Below are positions 42,038-53,229 of a DNA stretch of 64,000 nt, piece by piece. The translations under genes and the position numbers were made by a program. The stretch is from an uncultured Pseudomonadota bacterium. GTDB lineage: Bacteria; Pseudomonadota; Gammaproteobacteria; Burkholderiales; SG8-39. Below the pieces are notes generated by a model. It had not been told where the DNA came from. It saw only the letters and a list, made by a program, of their open reading frames with translations, and searched no databases. Positions within the stretch are counted from its first letter, which is position 1, and the number at the start of each line of letters is the position of its first letter. Where the stretch lies: assembly GCA_903829815.1 (NCBI GenBank), contig CAIKRR010000045.1, positions 135,226 to 199,225 of the forward strand, given 5' to 3'.

Positions 42038-45000
42038 GTGACCGATTCTTTCAGACCGTCGCCCGAGGCCGATTCGCAGGCGGGCAAGCGCCTGTTTGCC
42101 CATGTGTCCGAGGGCCGGCGTGCGCTCTGGCGAGGTCTGCTCGCCAAGGGCGTGGCTGCGGTGGCGGTCGTCTGGATCGTGCTCGGACTGGCGATTGTGG
42201 GCGTGCAGCACTGGGTGTTGCCGCGCCTGTCCGAGCAGCGCATCGCGGTTGCCGAGTTCATCGGACGCGCGATCGGCGAACCAGTGACCATCGGCGCGCT
42301 GGAGGCCGAGTGGCGCGGGCTGAACCCGCAGGTGGCGATCAGCGAATTGCGCTTCCACGACAGTAACGGGGTGCTTGTCTTCGAGTTGCCGCGGGTCTCG
42401 GCCAGTGTGTCCTGGCGTTCGCTGTTTGCACTCGAGTTGCGCTTGAACAATCTCGTCCTCGAAAGTCCGGCGCTGCGCGTGGGGCGCAATCGCGATGGGG
42501 CGTTCTTCGTCGCCGGGGTGAACATGCCGGGCCCGGCGCCAGTCGGTGCAGGCCTGCGCAACTGGCTGCTGCGTCAGAGTGACGTGCTTCTGACCAGTGG
42601 TCGCGTCGATTGGGTCGACGAGCGTCGTGCTGCGCCGGTGCTGCATCTGGACGAGGTACAGTTTCGGCTTCGCAATCGACGCGGTGGTCGTCACGATGTT
42701 GCGCTCAAGGCGCGGCCACCTGCCCAGTTGGCCTCGCCGATCGACCTCAGGGGAAATCTGCGTGGCGAGAGCCTCGATGATCTCGAACACTGGACGGGTG
42801 ACCTGTACGTCCGGTTCGAGCGGATCGATCTGGCGGCCTTTACGCCCTGGATCGATTATCCGGCTGAGGTCCGGACCGGGGCCGGCGCACTGACCGCCTG
42901 GGCGACCCTGAAGGACTCGCGCCTTGTGAGTGCGGTTGCCGACCTTTCGCTCGAGCAGGTGCGGGTTCACCTTGCCCCGGAAGCGCCCTGGTTCGAACTG
43001 GCCCGCTTGAGCGGTCGACTGACCGGCCGCGAGACCGCGACAGGCCGTGGGCCTTTCTCGTTCTTTGGTCAACGGTATGCGGGCTACCGCTTCGAAGCGA
43101 GCGATCTGTCGATTCAGCCCATCGGCGGCGAATTGACCGAGCAGGTGGACATCCTGCTCGACTGGCGCGGTGGCGAGCCGGCGCAGGCCGGCGAGGGCAG
43201 CCTGCGCATCAACCGGATCGATCTGGCGGCGCTCGTGCCGCTGGCGGGCGCGCTGCCCTTGCCCGCGGTCGTGCGTTCCTGGCTTGCCGAGGCCGTGCCG
43301 CGAGGCGTGCTGTCCGACCTTCAGTCGAACTGGTCGGGTTCGTTCGATGCCCCGACCCGCGGGCGACTCGGCACGCGATTCAGCGGGCTGGCTCTGCGTG
43401 CGCACAACGGGGTGCCCGGCTTCGAGCACCTCGAGGGCAGGCTCGATTTTGACGATCGCAGCGGCCATCTGCTGGCCCGGGGGCATGCATTCAGGATGAG
43501 TGCTGCCGCCTGGTTGCCGCAGGCGCCGACGATCGACTGGGATCGTATCGATCTCGATCTGACCTGGGAGGGCAATCTTGCCGCCAGGGCCGGGCCCTCG
43601 TCACTGCGCATCCTGCAGGCTGAAGCGTCCAACCGCGACCTCAGTCTGTCGGCCACCGGGCGCTGGTCGGCGTCGGGGAGCGCACCGGGCATGCTCGATC
43701 TTGCGATCAAAGTGCCGCGGGCTGAATTGCGTGCGCTCGATCGCTATCTGCCCGGGATGCCTCCTGACCTGCTCGATTGGCTGGGCAATGCCCTGCAAGG
43801 GGGGGCTCTCAGTGCTGGGCTCATACGCTTTCATGGCAACCCGCAAGACCTGGGCGCAGACCTGTCGCGCCTGGGCACGCAGGTCGATGTGCGGGCGCGG
43901 GTAGAGCACGCGGCAGTGCGCTTCCACCCCGAGTGGCCGCTCATCGACGAGGTAGCAGGCGTGCTGACGGTGCGCGATCGCGAATTGAAATTCATCGCCT
44001 CGCAGGCCCGCACGACCGGGGTTGCCCTCCATGATGCCCTGGTCCGGGTGCCGGATCTGGCCAGTCGCGCGCCAGCCTTGCTGGCCAGTGGTTATGCCGA
44101 TGGCGAGACGCGTGAACTTGTGCGCTATCTCGCCCAGACGCCGCTCGGCGCGCCCATTGCTGCGCCCTTGCAGGGGATTGACATCGAGGGTCGTACCCGC
44201 ATGGACCTGAAACTGGACGTGCCACTGCTCGATGCAACCCGAACCCGCGCCAGCGGCACGGTGCAGTTGTATGCCAATCGGGTGCAGTTTGCGAGCGACA
44301 TGCCCCGGTTGACCGACCTGTCAGGCCGTGTCGATTTTACCGATGCGAGTGCGACCGCTCGTGGCGTCGGTCGATTCCTCGATGCGCCAGTGGCCTTGTC
44401 GGTGGCCTCGGGCCGGGAGGGCGATGTGTTGCTCTCCCTCGAGGGGACGGCGGGCGTTCGAGAAGCGGCTGCGGTCTGGCCTTTTCCCCTGGCTCAGCAC
44501 CTGCACGGGCAGACCGCCTACCGGGCCGCGTTGCGCCTCACGCCTGCGGCGGTCGAGGTGACGATTGACAGCGATCTGAAGGGGGTGGCGTTTGCCCTGC
44601 CCGCACCGCTGCACAAGGCTGCGGGCGAATCCCTTGCCCTGCATGCGCGCCGGGTCTTCGACCCTGCCCATGCAAACGAAGGCGCCGGTGGGACGCTCGA
44701 ACTCACCCTGGGGCAACGCATGGCGGTCGATGCCCGGTTTGCACCGGTCGTGGGCGTTCAAGGAGGTGGCGACCGGGTCGGGATCGCCCTGGGCAATGTA
44801 CGCGCCACGGCCCCCGAGAACCCGGGTCTGGTCGTCGATGCAGTCCTCGATGCCATTGATCTGGACGCCTGGAACGGGCTGATCGAGGTCGGATCGGGCG
44901 CCCTCCAGCGCCCCGGTGGGGCGCTTGCTCCCGGACCCGAGTCAGCGCCCGAGCCAGCGCTCAAGGCAATCAATCTGCAGGCCCGCAGCCTGACTGCCTT

Positions 45001-46075
45001 TGGTCGCGTGTTACATCAGGCGCGTGTGCGGGCGCACCCGGCCGAGACTGGATGGACGCTGTCGATTGCCTCGGACGAAGCCACTGGCGATCTGTCGTGG
45101 AACCCGCGCCAGCAGGGCCACATTGCCGGCCACTTCAGTCACCTCGCGATCCCTGAGCCTGCGCTACCCGTAGCGACGGCCCCGCCGCGGGGCAGCGCCA
45201 GCCCTCGCCTGAATCAGCTTCCGGGGATGACCATCACGGCCGAGCGTTTCCGGTCAGGCGGACATGAACTGGGGCGCCTTGCGCTCGACGCCGCCAATGA
45301 GCCTGCCGGCTGGCGTATCGGTCGGCTCGAGGTGGTGGCACCCGAAGGCGCCATTCGTGCGCAGGGTTTATGGCGTCATCCGGGCACCGACGCCGAGGTC
45401 GATGCAAGCGTCCAGGTGTCCTTTGAAGACGGCGGGCGTTATCTCGCCCGACTCGGGCAGCCAGGCACCTTGAGCGGGGCGGCTGGGGTGCTCAAGGGCG
45501 ATCTGCGCTGGCGCGGGGTGCCGTATGCGGTCGATTTTCCCAGCCTGTCCGGCCAGATGAGCCTGCAGGCCGGGCGCGGCCAGTTTCTTAAGGTGGAACC
45601 CGGCGTCGGGCGACTGCTCGGGGTGTTGAGTCTTCAGGCCCTGCCAAGGCGCATCGCCCTGGACTTTCACGACGTGTTCAGTGATGGCTTTGCCTTCGAT
45701 CAGATCGAGGCGAGCGGCCCGGTCGACCGCGGTGTGCTCACCTTGCGTGATTTTCGCATGGGGGGGCCCTCGGCCTCGGTGCAACTGACCGGCAGCCTCG
45801 ACCTGGCCAACGAGACCCAGAATCTGCACGCGCGGGTCATCCCGGAGGTGCGCGACAGCCTCGCGGCGGTTGCCGGCATCGCGTTGGTGAACCCGCTGGT
45901 GGGCCTGGGTACCTTCATCGCGCAGCGTCTGCTCTACGATCCGCTGGGCCTGCTCTTTTCCTATGATTACGACATCAGCGGTTCGTGGCGGGAGCCGCGG
46001 GTGGCATCGCATGTGGCCGGCCCCACGACGCCGCCGATGCGCACGGCAGTGCCTGCCAGGGAGTCCGGTCCATGA
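42038..46075 (+). CDS. YhdP-family AsmA-like protein (TIGR02099)
   Basis: This very long protein of 1345 residues begins at GTG 42038. One N-terminal transmembrane helix (VAAVAVVWIVLGLAIVGVQH, about residues 39-58) is followed by a large periplasmic part rich in beta strands. The AsmA-like repeats are typical of the YhdP/TamB-related lipid-transfer proteins. The C-terminal domain shows GLGTFIAQRLLYDPLGLLFS near residue 1290, followed by the family ending YDISGSWREPRV. YhdP moves phospholipids between the inner and outer membranes in E. coli. The gene is divergent from glnE (73 bases between starts) and leads an operon with the nitrilase-like gene (ATGA overlap) and tldD. Confidence 0.92.
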   Translation: MTDSFRPSPEADSQAGKRLFAHVSEGRRALWRGLLAKGVAAVAVVWIVLGLAIVGVQHWVLPRLSEQRIAVAEFIGRAIGEPVTIGALEAEWRGLNPQVAISELRFHDSNGVLVFELPRVSASVSWRSLFALELRLNNLVLESPALRVGRNRDGAFFVAGVNMPGPAPVGAGLRNWLLRQSDVLLTSGRVDWVDERRAAPVLHLDEVQFRLRNRRGGRHDVALKARPPAQLASPIDLRGNLRGESLDDLEHWTGDLYVRFERIDLAAFTPWIDYPAEVRTGAGALTAWATLKDSRLVSAVADLSLEQVRVHLAPEAPWFELARLSGRLTGRETATGRGPFSFFGQRYAGYRFEASDLSIQPIGGELTEQVDILLDWRGGEPAQAGEGSLRINRIDLAALVPLAGALPLPAVVRSWLAEAVPRGVLSDLQSNWSGSFDAPTRGRLGTRFSGLALRAHNGVPGFEHLEGRLDFDDRSGHLLARGHAFRMSAAAWLPQAPTIDWDRIDLDLTWEGNLAARAGPSSLRILQAEASNRDLSLSATGRWSASGSAPGMLDLAIKVPRAELRALDRYLPGMPPDLLDWLGNALQGGALSAGLIRFHGNPQDLGADLSRLGTQVDVRARVEHAAVRFHPEWPLIDEVAGVLTVRDRELKFIASQARTTGVALHDALVRVPDLASRAPALLASGYADGETRELVRYLAQTPLGAPIAAPLQGIDIEGRTRMDLKLDVPLLDATRTRASGTVQLYANRVQFASDMPRLTDLSGRVDFTDASATARGVGRFLDAPVALSVASGREGDVLLSLEGTAGVREAAAVWPFPLAQHLHGQTAYRAALRLTPAAVEVTIDSDLKGVAFALPAPLHKAAGESLALHARRVFDPAHANEGAGGTLELTLGQRMAVDARFAPVVGVQGGGDRVGIALGNVRATAPENPGLVVDAVLDAIDLDAWNGLIEVGSGALQRPGGALAPGPESAPEPALKAINLQARSLTAFGRVLHQARVRAHPAETGWTLSIASDEATGDLSWNPRQQGHIAGHFSHLAIPEPALPVATAPPRGSASPRLNQLPGMTITAERFRSGGHELGRLALDAANEPAGWRIGRLEVVAPEGAIRAQGLWRHPGTDAEVDASVQVSFEDGGRYLARLGQPGTLSGAAGVLKGDLRWRGVPYAVDFPSLSGQMSLQAGRGQFLKVEPGVGRLLGVLSLQALPRRIALDFHDVFSDGFAFDQIEASGPVDRGVLTLRDFRMGGPSASVQLTGSLDLANETQNLHARVIPEVRDSLAAVAGIALVNPLVGLGTFIAQRLLYDPLGLLFSYDYDISGSWREPRVASHVAGPTTPPMRTAVPARESGP

Positions 46076-46890
46076 GTCCGATCACGGTTGCCGCAGTGCA
46101 GATGGTTTCGAGCCCGGTGGTATCAGAGAATCTGCGTACGGCCGGGCAGCTCGTGCGTGAGGCCGCCCACGCCGGCGCCCGCCTCGTCGTCTTGCCCGAG
46201 TACTTCTGTCTGATGGGGCGTCATGAAACCGACAAGGTCGCCGCCTGCGAGAGCCCCGGGCAAGGACCGATCCAGGACTTTCTGGCCGAACGGGCCGAGC
46301 GCGAGGCGATCTGGCTGGTAGCAGGCTGTGTGCCGCTGGCCTGCGATGATCCTGGCCGGGTGCGCAGTGCCTGTCTGGTCTACGGCCCCGACGGCCGCTG
46401 CCGGGTGCGCTACGACAAGATTCATCTGTTCAGCTTCGAGTCCGGTGCCGAGCGTTACCGCGAAGCCAACACGATCGAGCGGGGCGACACGCCGGTCGCG
46501 TTCGATCTGGAGGGCATGCGGGTCGGACTGTCGATCTGTTACGACCTGCGCTTTCCCGAGTTGTATCGAGCGCTGGGCGTGTGCGATTTGCTGCTGGTGC
46601 CCTCGGCGTTTACCGCCACGACGGGCGCGGCGCACTGGGAGGTGCTGCTGCGTGCCCGCGCGATCGAGAATCAGGCCTGGGTGCTGGCTGCGGCGCAGGG
46701 GGGCTTGCATCCGAACGGGCGCCGCACCCATGGCGACACGATGATCGTCGATCCCTGGGGTACCGTGCTTGGCCGGCTTGCCTCTGGAGAGGGTGTCGTG
46801 ACGGCCCGCCTTGGCCCTGCTGAACGCGACCGACTGCGCGCAGCGCTGCCTGCGCTTGATCATCGGGTGCTGGGTGCGCAGGCCCAGTAG
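46072..46890 (+). CDS. Carbon-nitrogen hydrolase, Nit1-like (deaminated glutathione amidase type)
   Basis: The 272-residue protein starts at ATG 46072 and overlaps yhdP by ATGA. The catalytic triad of the nitrilase superfamily is visible: Glu in LPEYFCLMG near residue 43, Lys in YDKIHLF near residue 115, and Cys in LSICYDLRFPELYR near residue 152. The block NQAWVLAAAQGGLHPNGRRT with HGDTMIVDPWG is typical of the Nit1/NitFhit branch, which removes the amide from deaminated glutathione. It is standard in Burkholderiales between yhdP and tldD. Confidence 0.92.
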   Translation: MSPITVAAVQMVSSPVVSENLRTAGQLVREAAHAGARLVVLPEYFCLMGRHETDKVAACESPGQGPIQDFLAERAEREAIWLVAGCVPLACDDPGRVRSACLVYGPDGRCRVRYDKIHLFSFESGAERYREANTIERGDTPVAFDLEGMRVGLSICYDLRFPELYRALGVCDLLLVPSAFTATTGAAHWEVLLRARAIENQAWVLAAAQGGLHPNGRRTHGDTMIVDPWGTVLGRLASGEGVVTARLGPAERDRLRAALPALDHRVLGAQAQ

Positions 46891-46951
46891 AATGGGGGCA
46901 ATGCCGCGTCTGTCTTCTCCTTTTTTCTGCCGGTTCTGATCCAGGATACTC

Positions 46952-48400
46952 ATGCCACAGTCCCAGACATCCATGCTTGCCACCGCCAATGCCGTCTTGC
47001 TGGCACCTTGCGGGCTCGATATCGGGAGTCTCGATCGGGTATTTGGCCACATCATGCAGCGCGAGGTCGACTATGCCGATCTGTACTTCCAGTACGCGCG
47101 GAGCGAGGGCTGGAGTCTCGAGGAAGGCATTGTGAAGTCGGGCAGTTTCAGCATCGAGCAGGGTGTGGGCGTGCGCGCGATTTCGGGCGAGAAGACGGCG
47201 TTTGCCTACAGCGAGGATATCGGCATGCCAGCGCTCCTGGCTGCGGCCGATACGACCCGGGCCATTGGCCGTCAGGGTGGCAACAACCGGGTAGGCCTCA
47301 GTCATTCGCCGGGCGGCCACGCGCTCTACAAGCCCGATGATCCGCTGGCCTCCCTGCCCGAGGCCGAGAAGGTGAGGCTCCTGGAACGACTCGAGCAGAT
47401 GTGTCGGGCGATCGACCCTCGGGTCACGCAGGTCATGGCCTCTTTGGCAGGCAGTTACGAGGTGGTGCTGGTCGCGCGAGCCGATGGCATGCGCGCGGCC
47501 GATGTACGTCCACTGGTGCGTGTGTCGGTCCAGGTCATCGTCGAGCAGGGCGGGCGGCGCGAACAGGGCTCGGCCGGTGGGGGTGGCCGGCGCGGCTATG
47601 CCATGTTCAGCGATACGGTGCTTGCCGAGTACGCGGCACTGGCGGTGCAGAACGCACTGACCAATCTCGAGTCGCAGGCAGCACCGGCCGGCAGCATGAC
47701 CGTGGTGCTCGGACCGGGTTGGCCCGGAGTTCTTCTCCATGAGGCCATTGGCCATGGCCTCGAGGGCGACTTCAACCGCAAGGGCAGTTCGGCTTTCGCC
47801 GGGCGGCTGGGCAAGCGCGTCGCTGCCAAGGGCGTCACCGTGGTCGATGACGGCACCATGCCTGAGCGGCGCGGCTCGCTCAATATCGACGACGAGGGCA
47901 ATCCGACCCAGTGCACCACGCTCATCGAGGATGGCATCCTGAGGGGTTACATGCAGGACAGCATGAATGCCCGCTTGATGGGCATGCCGGTCACCGGCAA
48001 CGGCCGACGCGAGTCCTATGCCAGCGTGGTGATGCCGCGCATGACCAACACCTATATGCGGGCGGGCGACCGTGATCCGAAGGAGATCATTGCCTCGGTC
48101 GACAAGGGCATCTACGCGGTGAACTTCGGTGGTGGACAGGTCGATATCACCAACGGCAAGTTCGTTTTCTCGTGCACGCTTGCCTTTCGCATCGAGGGTG
48201 GGCGCATCGGCGCGCCGATCAAGGGTGCAACCCTGATCGGCAACGGTCCCGATGCGCTCAAGCGGGTGACGATGGTGGGCAACGATCTCGAACTTGATAC
48301 CGGCGTGGGCGTGTGCGGCAAGGACGGGCAGAGCGTGCCGGTCGGTGTCGGTCAGCCGACGCTGCGCATCGACGGCCTGACCGTGGGCGGCACCGCCTGA
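46952..48400 (+). CDS. tldD: Metalloprotease TldD
   Basis: The 482-residue protein has the [11 protein letters not shown] motif near residue 264, the HExxxH zinc site of TldD. The N-terminal domain with [20 protein letters not shown] and [19 protein letters not shown], and the C-terminal domain ending [20 protein letters not shown], complete the family pattern. TldD works with TldE (PmbA) to cut unfolded peptides, including antitoxin and microcin precursors. TldE is not in the window. The gene lies 61 bases after the nitrilase-like gene. Confidence 0.95.
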   Translation: MPQSQTSMLATANAVLLAPCGLDIGSLDRVFGHIMQREVDYADLYFQYARSEGWSLEEGIVKSGSFSIEQGVGVRAISGEKTAFAYSEDIGMPALLAAADTTRAIGRQGGNNRVGLSHSPGGHALYKPDDPLASLPEAEKVRLLERLEQMCRAIDPRVTQVMASLAGSYEVVLVARADGMRAADVRPLVRVSVQVIVEQGGRREQGSAGGGGRRGYAMFSDTVLAEYAALAVQNALTNLESQAAPAGSMTVVLGPGWPGVLLHEAIGHGLEGDFNRKGSSAFAGRLGKRVAAKGVTVVDDGTMPERRGSLNIDDEGNPTQCTTLIEDGILRGYMQDSMNARLMGMPVTGNGRRESYASVVMPRMTNTYMRAGDRDPKEIIASVDKGIYAVNFGGGQVDITNGKFVFSCTLAFRIEGGRIGAPIKGATLIGNGPDALKRVTMVGNDLELDTGVGVCGKDGQSVPVGVGQPTLRIDGLTVGGTA

Positions 48401-48450
48401 GGCTGGGTGCCTGAGGTACAGCGTCCGAGGTAGAGCGTCCGAGGCAAGCC

Positions 48451-49527
48451 TCAGGCGCTTGCGACTGCCTCGGCGATTGCCGCACCCAGATCCTGTGTTT
48501 TTGCACGGCCACCGATATCGGGTGTGCGTGGTGCACCCGATATCGGATCGAGCACCTGTTCGATCGCGCGCACGATGGCATCGTGGGCCTGCGGGTAACC
48601 GAGAAACTCGAGCATCATCGCGCCCGACCAGATCTGGCCGATCGGATTGGCGAGGCTGCGTCCGGCAATGTCGGGCGCCGAGCCGTGCACGGGCTCGAAG
48701 AGCGAAGGGAACACGCGGTCGGCGTTGATGTTGCCCGAGGGGGCGATGCCGATGGTACCGGTGCAGGCCGGGCCCAGGTCCGAGAGGATGTCGCCAAAGA
48801 GGTTGGAGGCCACCACCACATCGAACCAGTCGGGGTGCAGCACGAAGTGCGCCGACAGGATATCGATGTGGTACTGGCTGGCCCGGATCTCGGGGTACTG
48901 CGCGGCCATCGCCTTGAAGCGCTCATCCCAATAGGGCATGGTGATCGAGATGCCGTTGGACTTGGTGGCCGAGGTGACATGACGTCGGGGTCGCCGACTG
49001 GCCAGATCGAACGCAAACTTCATGATGCGATCGGTACCGCGGCGGGTGAAGGTCGCTTGTTGCATGACCACTTCGCGCTCGGTGCCTTCGAACGCGCGCC
49101 CGCCAACTGAAGAGTATTCGCCCTCGGTGTTTTCGCGCACGATGTAGAAATCGATGTCGCCCGGGGCACGGTCGGCCAGTGGCGAGCGTATGCCCGGCAT
49201 CAGTCGCACCGGTCGAAGGTTCACATACTGGTCGAATTCGCGCCGGAACCGGATGAGCGAATCCCACAGCGAGACATGATCGGGCACCGTGGCAGGCCAG
49301 CCGGTGGCGCCAAAGAAGAGGCATGCGTGGCCGCCGATCTGGTCTTTCCAGTCGGGCGGCATCCACCAGCCGTGACGCGAGTAGTTCTCGCACGACCAGT
49401 CAAAGTGGTCCCAGGCCAGGTCGATGCCAAAACGTCGTGCGGCGGCATCGACGACCCGGATGCCCTCGGGCATCACCTCCCGACCAATGCCATCACCCGG
49501 GATGACTGCGATGTGGTGGATGCTCAT
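48451..49527 (-). CDS. Tartrate dehydrogenase / D-malate dehydrogenase family (isopropylmalate dehydrogenase fold)
   Basis: The 358-residue protein is a beta-decarboxylating dehydrogenase. IAVIPGDGIGREVMPEGIRV at the start, LRPVRLMPGIRSPL with the substrate Arg, FYIVRENTEGEYSSVGG, TSATKSNGISITMPYWDE and ASNLFGDILSDLGP with the metal Asp residues are typical of TtuC/DmlA (tartrate or D-malate dehydrogenase) rather than LeuB. It oxidises a 2-hydroxy acid and may decarboxylate it, using NAD+ with Mn2+/Mg2+. The downstream neighbour on the same strand is the dehalogenase-like gene; a joint role in C2-C4 hydroxy acid use is possible. Substrate specificity cannot be set from sequence alone. Confidence 0.9.
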   Translation of the reverse strand: MSIHHIAVIPGDGIGREVMPEGIRVVDAAARRFGIDLAWDHFDWSCENYSRHGWWMPPDWKDQIGGHACLFFGATGWPATVPDHVSLWDSLIRFRREFDQYVNLRPVRLMPGIRSPLADRAPGDIDFYIVRENTEGEYSSVGGRAFEGTEREVVMQQATFTRRGTDRIMKFAFDLASRRPRRHVTSATKSNGISITMPYWDERFKAMAAQYPEIRASQYHIDILSAHFVLHPDWFDVVVASNLFGDILSDLGPACTGTIGIAPSGNINADRVFPSLFEPVHGSAPDIAGRSLANPIGQIWSGAMMLEFLGYPQAHDAIVRAIEQVLDPISGAPRTPDIGGRAKTQDLGAAIAEAVASA

Positions 49528-49592
49528 GCCTGGTACTCCTCGAGGGCTTCAAGTCGGTGGATCAAGGGCAAGGCCTGCAACGTCGGTCTTCT

Positions 49593-50492
49593 TCAGACGC
49601 CCTGGGCTGCGCCCGCAAAGAAGGGCAGTGCGCGCTCGAGCAGGGCTTGCGGAGCCTCCTCGGCGATGTAGTGACCACAGTCGAGTGCCTCGCCCGAGAC
49701 CGTGGTGGCCACCTTGCGCCACTCCTCGAGGGGGCGAAAACACCGCTCGATCACACCATGCTGCCCCCACAGGACCTGCAGTGGGCAGCCGACCCGCTCA
49801 CCGCGCTCGCGCGAGAGCCGGTCATGGTCCAGATCGATCGAGGCGGCTGCCCGGTAGTCCTCGCACCAGCCTTCGATGGTGCCAGGCAGTTGTGCGCAGC
49901 GCAGGTAATCGGCCCATGCTTCCGGGGCGAAGTGGGCGAGCCCACCATGACGGCCGCCCATCACGCTGGTCAGGTGAAATTCGACATCGGCGCCGAGCAG
50001 TCGTTCGGGGTAGGGGGCCGGCTGAATCAGCAGGAACCAGTGAAAGTAGGCACGTGCAAAGGCCATCGAGGTCTGTTCGTACATCGCCAGCGTGGGCGCG
50101 ATGTCGAGCAGCATCATCCGGCCGACGGCCTCCGGGTGGTCAAGCGCCAGTCGGTGCGCAACACGTGCACCCCGATCATGAGCGAGCACGTCGAAGCGCT
50201 CGAAGCCGAGCGCTCTCATCAGTCCGACCTGGTCGGCTGCCATGGCGCGCTTGGCGTGCGCCGCGTGGTCGGCAACGGGTGCCGGCTTGCCGCTCTCGCC
50301 ATAGCCACGCAGATCGGGTATCACCAGCGTATGGTGCCGCGCCAGTGCCGGGGCAACCCGGTGCCACATCATGCGGGTTTGCGGGTGCCCGTGGAGCAGG
50401 AGGAGCGGTGGGCCGCTGCCGCCCGACTCGAAGGCAATTTCGACCTCGCCGATCGGCAGCCGGCAGGCCTGGAACACATCGGCATCGATCAT
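49593..50492 (-). CDS. Fluoroacetate / haloacetate dehalogenase-like alpha/beta hydrolase
   Basis: The 299-residue protein keeps the whole set of active-site residues known for fluoroacetate dehalogenase FAcD: nucleophile Asp106 with Arg107 and Arg110 (HDRGARVAHR), Asp130 (LLDIAPT), the halide pocket His151-Trp152 (AYFHWFLL) and Tyr213 (EDYRAA), and the base His274 (LDCGHYIAEE). The spacing matches the Rhodopseudomonas enzyme (110, 111, 114, 134, 155, 156, 219, 280) with offsets of four and then six. HGHPQTRMMWHRVAP is the oxyanion loop. FAcD hydrolyses the C-F or C-Cl bond of haloacetates to glycolate, which glcDEF in this window could then oxidise. The start at 50492 is likely; the open frame runs on to 50672. 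Confidence 0.85.
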   Translation of the reverse strand: MIDADVFQACRLPIGEVEIAFESGGSGPPLLLLHGHPQTRMMWHRVAPALARHHTLVIPDLRGYGESGKPAPVADHAAHAKRAMAADQVGLMRALGFERFDVLAHDRGARVAHRLALDHPEAVGRMMLLDIAPTLAMYEQTSMAFARAYFHWFLLIQPAPYPERLLGADVEFHLTSVMGGRHGGLAHFAPEAWADYLRCAQLPGTIEGWCEDYRAAASIDLDHDRLSRERGERVGCPLQVLWGQHGVIERCFRPLEEWRKVATTVSGEALDCGHYIAEEAPQALLERALPFFAGAAQGV

Positions 50493-50531
50493 CCGTGGGC
50501 GCTCTTCACGCAGGGCTGGGTCAGTCGAGTC

Positions 50532-50545
50532 TAGCACTCGTGCTA
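50532..50545. promoter_or_regulatory. Inverted repeat between dehalogenase-like gene and DUF2889 gene
   Basis: TAGCAC-TC-GTGCTA lies in the 108-base gap between two divergent genes. It could be an operator half-site pair for an unknown regulator. No regulator gene is adjacent, and the spacing does not fit the CIRCE heat-shock element, which needs nine bases between its arms. Confidence 0.35.
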
Positions 50546-50600
50546 CCATTTGCGGCTTTGCAGCATGTGCCCGCCCAACTGAGCGGAGTCTGATCCGACC

Positions 50601-51133
50601 GTGCCCCTGTCCACTCCCAGCGTCGAGCGTACCCACATGCACACGCGGCGTGTGCAGTTCGAGGGTTTCCAACGCTCTGATGGACTGTGGGATATCGAAG
50701 GGACGCTCTCAGACGTGAAGACGATCGACTGTCCCCTCGAATCGGGGGTGCGACCCGCCGGGCAGTTCATTCACCGGATGTGTGTGCGGCTCACCATCGA
50801 TACACAGTTCACGATCATCGCTGCCGAAGCCGTGAGTGATGACGTGCCTTATGCCGGCTCGTGTGATCTCATCGGGCCCGCCTACGCGCGTCTTGCTGGT
50901 CTGAATCTGCTCAAGGGCTTTCGCGCCCGGGTCGCCGAGATCTTCGGCGGCATGAAAGGCTGTACCCACATCACCGAGATGCTGGGCTCGTTTCCGACCG
51001 CCGCCGTGCAGTCGGTTTTTCACCGTTCGACCACCGAGACCAAGCCGTTCCAGCTCGATCGCTGCCATGCGCTCGACACGGGCGGCGCGACGGTGCGCCG
51101 GTTCTATCCCCGCTGGTTTACAGGACCTCTTCA

Positions 51134-51137
<4 letters not shown>
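50601..51137 (+). CDS. DUF2889 family protein
   Basis: The 178-residue protein of unknown function shows the DUF2889 core: [20 protein letters not shown], then [40 protein letters not shown] and [20 protein letters not shown]. The GTG at 50601 is taken as start; an ATG at 50637 is also possible and gives a protein that starts just before THRR-like conserved residues. It overlaps sucC by four bases (ATGA). This pairing with sucCD is common in betaproteobacteria, though the reason is unknown. Confidence 0.88.
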
Positions 51138-52303
<1,166 letters not shown>

Positions 52304-52307
52304 GCCA

Positions 52308-53183
52308 ATGAGCATTCTGATCAACCGCAATTCCCGGGTCATCACCCAGGGCATCACCGGCAAGACCGGCCAGTACCACACCCGCACCAGCCGTGATTAC
52401 GCCGAAGGGCGCACCTGCTTCGTGGGTGGCGTCAATCCGAACAGGGCCGGCCAGGACTTCGAGGGTCTGCCGATCTTCGGCACGGTGCGCGAGGCCAAGG
52501 AAAGGACCGGTGCCAATGTCTCGGTGATCTACGTGCCGCCGCCCTTTGCCGCCGCCGCGATTGACGAGGCGGTTGACGCCGATCTCGATCTGGTCATCTG
52601 CATCACCGAGGGTATCCCGGTGCGCGACATGATCAATACGCGTGACCGCATGCGCGGCAAGCGCACCCTGTTGCTCGGGCCGAACTGCCCCGGCGTCATC
52701 ACCCCGGGTGAACTCAAGATCGGCATCATGCCGGGTCATATCCACAAGCAGGGCCCGATCGGGGTTGTCTCGCGCTCGGGTACGCTGACCTATGAGGCAG
52801 TCGGTCAGCTGACCGAACTCGGGCTGGGCCAGTCGACCGCAGTCGGTATCGGCGGTGATCCGGTCAATGGCCTCAAGCACATCGATGTGATGCGCATGTT
52901 CAATGACGATCCGGCCACCGAAGCGGTGATCATGATCGGCGAGATCGGCGGATCCGACGAGGAAGAGGCGGCCCGCTGGGTGAAGGACAACATGAAGAAG
53001 CCGGTGGTAGGCTTCATTGCCGGTGTGACGGCGCCCCCTGGCAAGCGCATGGGCCATGCCGGTGCGATCATCTCGGGCGGCAAGGGCACGGCACAGGAAA
53101 AGCTCGCCATCATGGAAAGTTGTGGCATCAAGGTCACCCGCAATCCGGCCGAAATGGGCAAACTTCTGAAGAGTGTGCTGTAG
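52308..53183 (+). CDS. sucD: Succinyl-CoA synthetase alpha subunit
   Basis: The 291-residue protein starts at ATG 52308, with AGGGAG eight bases upstream. The CoA-binding segment [15 protein letters not shown], the [20 protein letters not shown] block, and the phosphohistidine loop [17 protein letters not shown] (His in its usual place) are present. It is the phosphorylated subunit of succinyl-CoA synthetase. Confidence 0.97.
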   Translation: MSILINRNSRVITQGITGKTGQYHTRTSRDYAEGRTCFVGGVNPNRAGQDFEGLPIFGTVREAKERTGANVSVIYVPPPFAAAAIDEAVDADLDLVICITEGIPVRDMINTRDRMRGKRTLLLGPNCPGVITPGELKIGIMPGHIHKQGPIGVVSRSGTLTYEAVGQLTELGLGQSTAVGIGGDPVNGLKHIDVMRMFNDDPATEAVIMIGEIGGSDEEEAARWVKDNMKKPVVGFIAGVTAPPGKRMGHAGAIISGGKGTAQEKLAIMESCGIKVTRNPAEMGKLLKSVL

Positions 53184-53229
53184 CATCCTGCGAGAACAGG
53201 GCAGGCAACCGCTTGGGGCAGGAGACATC

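Noticed and set aside
41965-42561. N-terminal extension of glnE by about 200 codons
   Set aside because: The extension is antisense to the start of yhdP and has no GlnE similarity; the start at 41964 has its own ribosome-binding site.
50532-50545. CIRCE heat-shock element
   Set aside because: The left arm resembles one CIRCE half, but the arms are two bases apart instead of nine and no chaperone gene follows.
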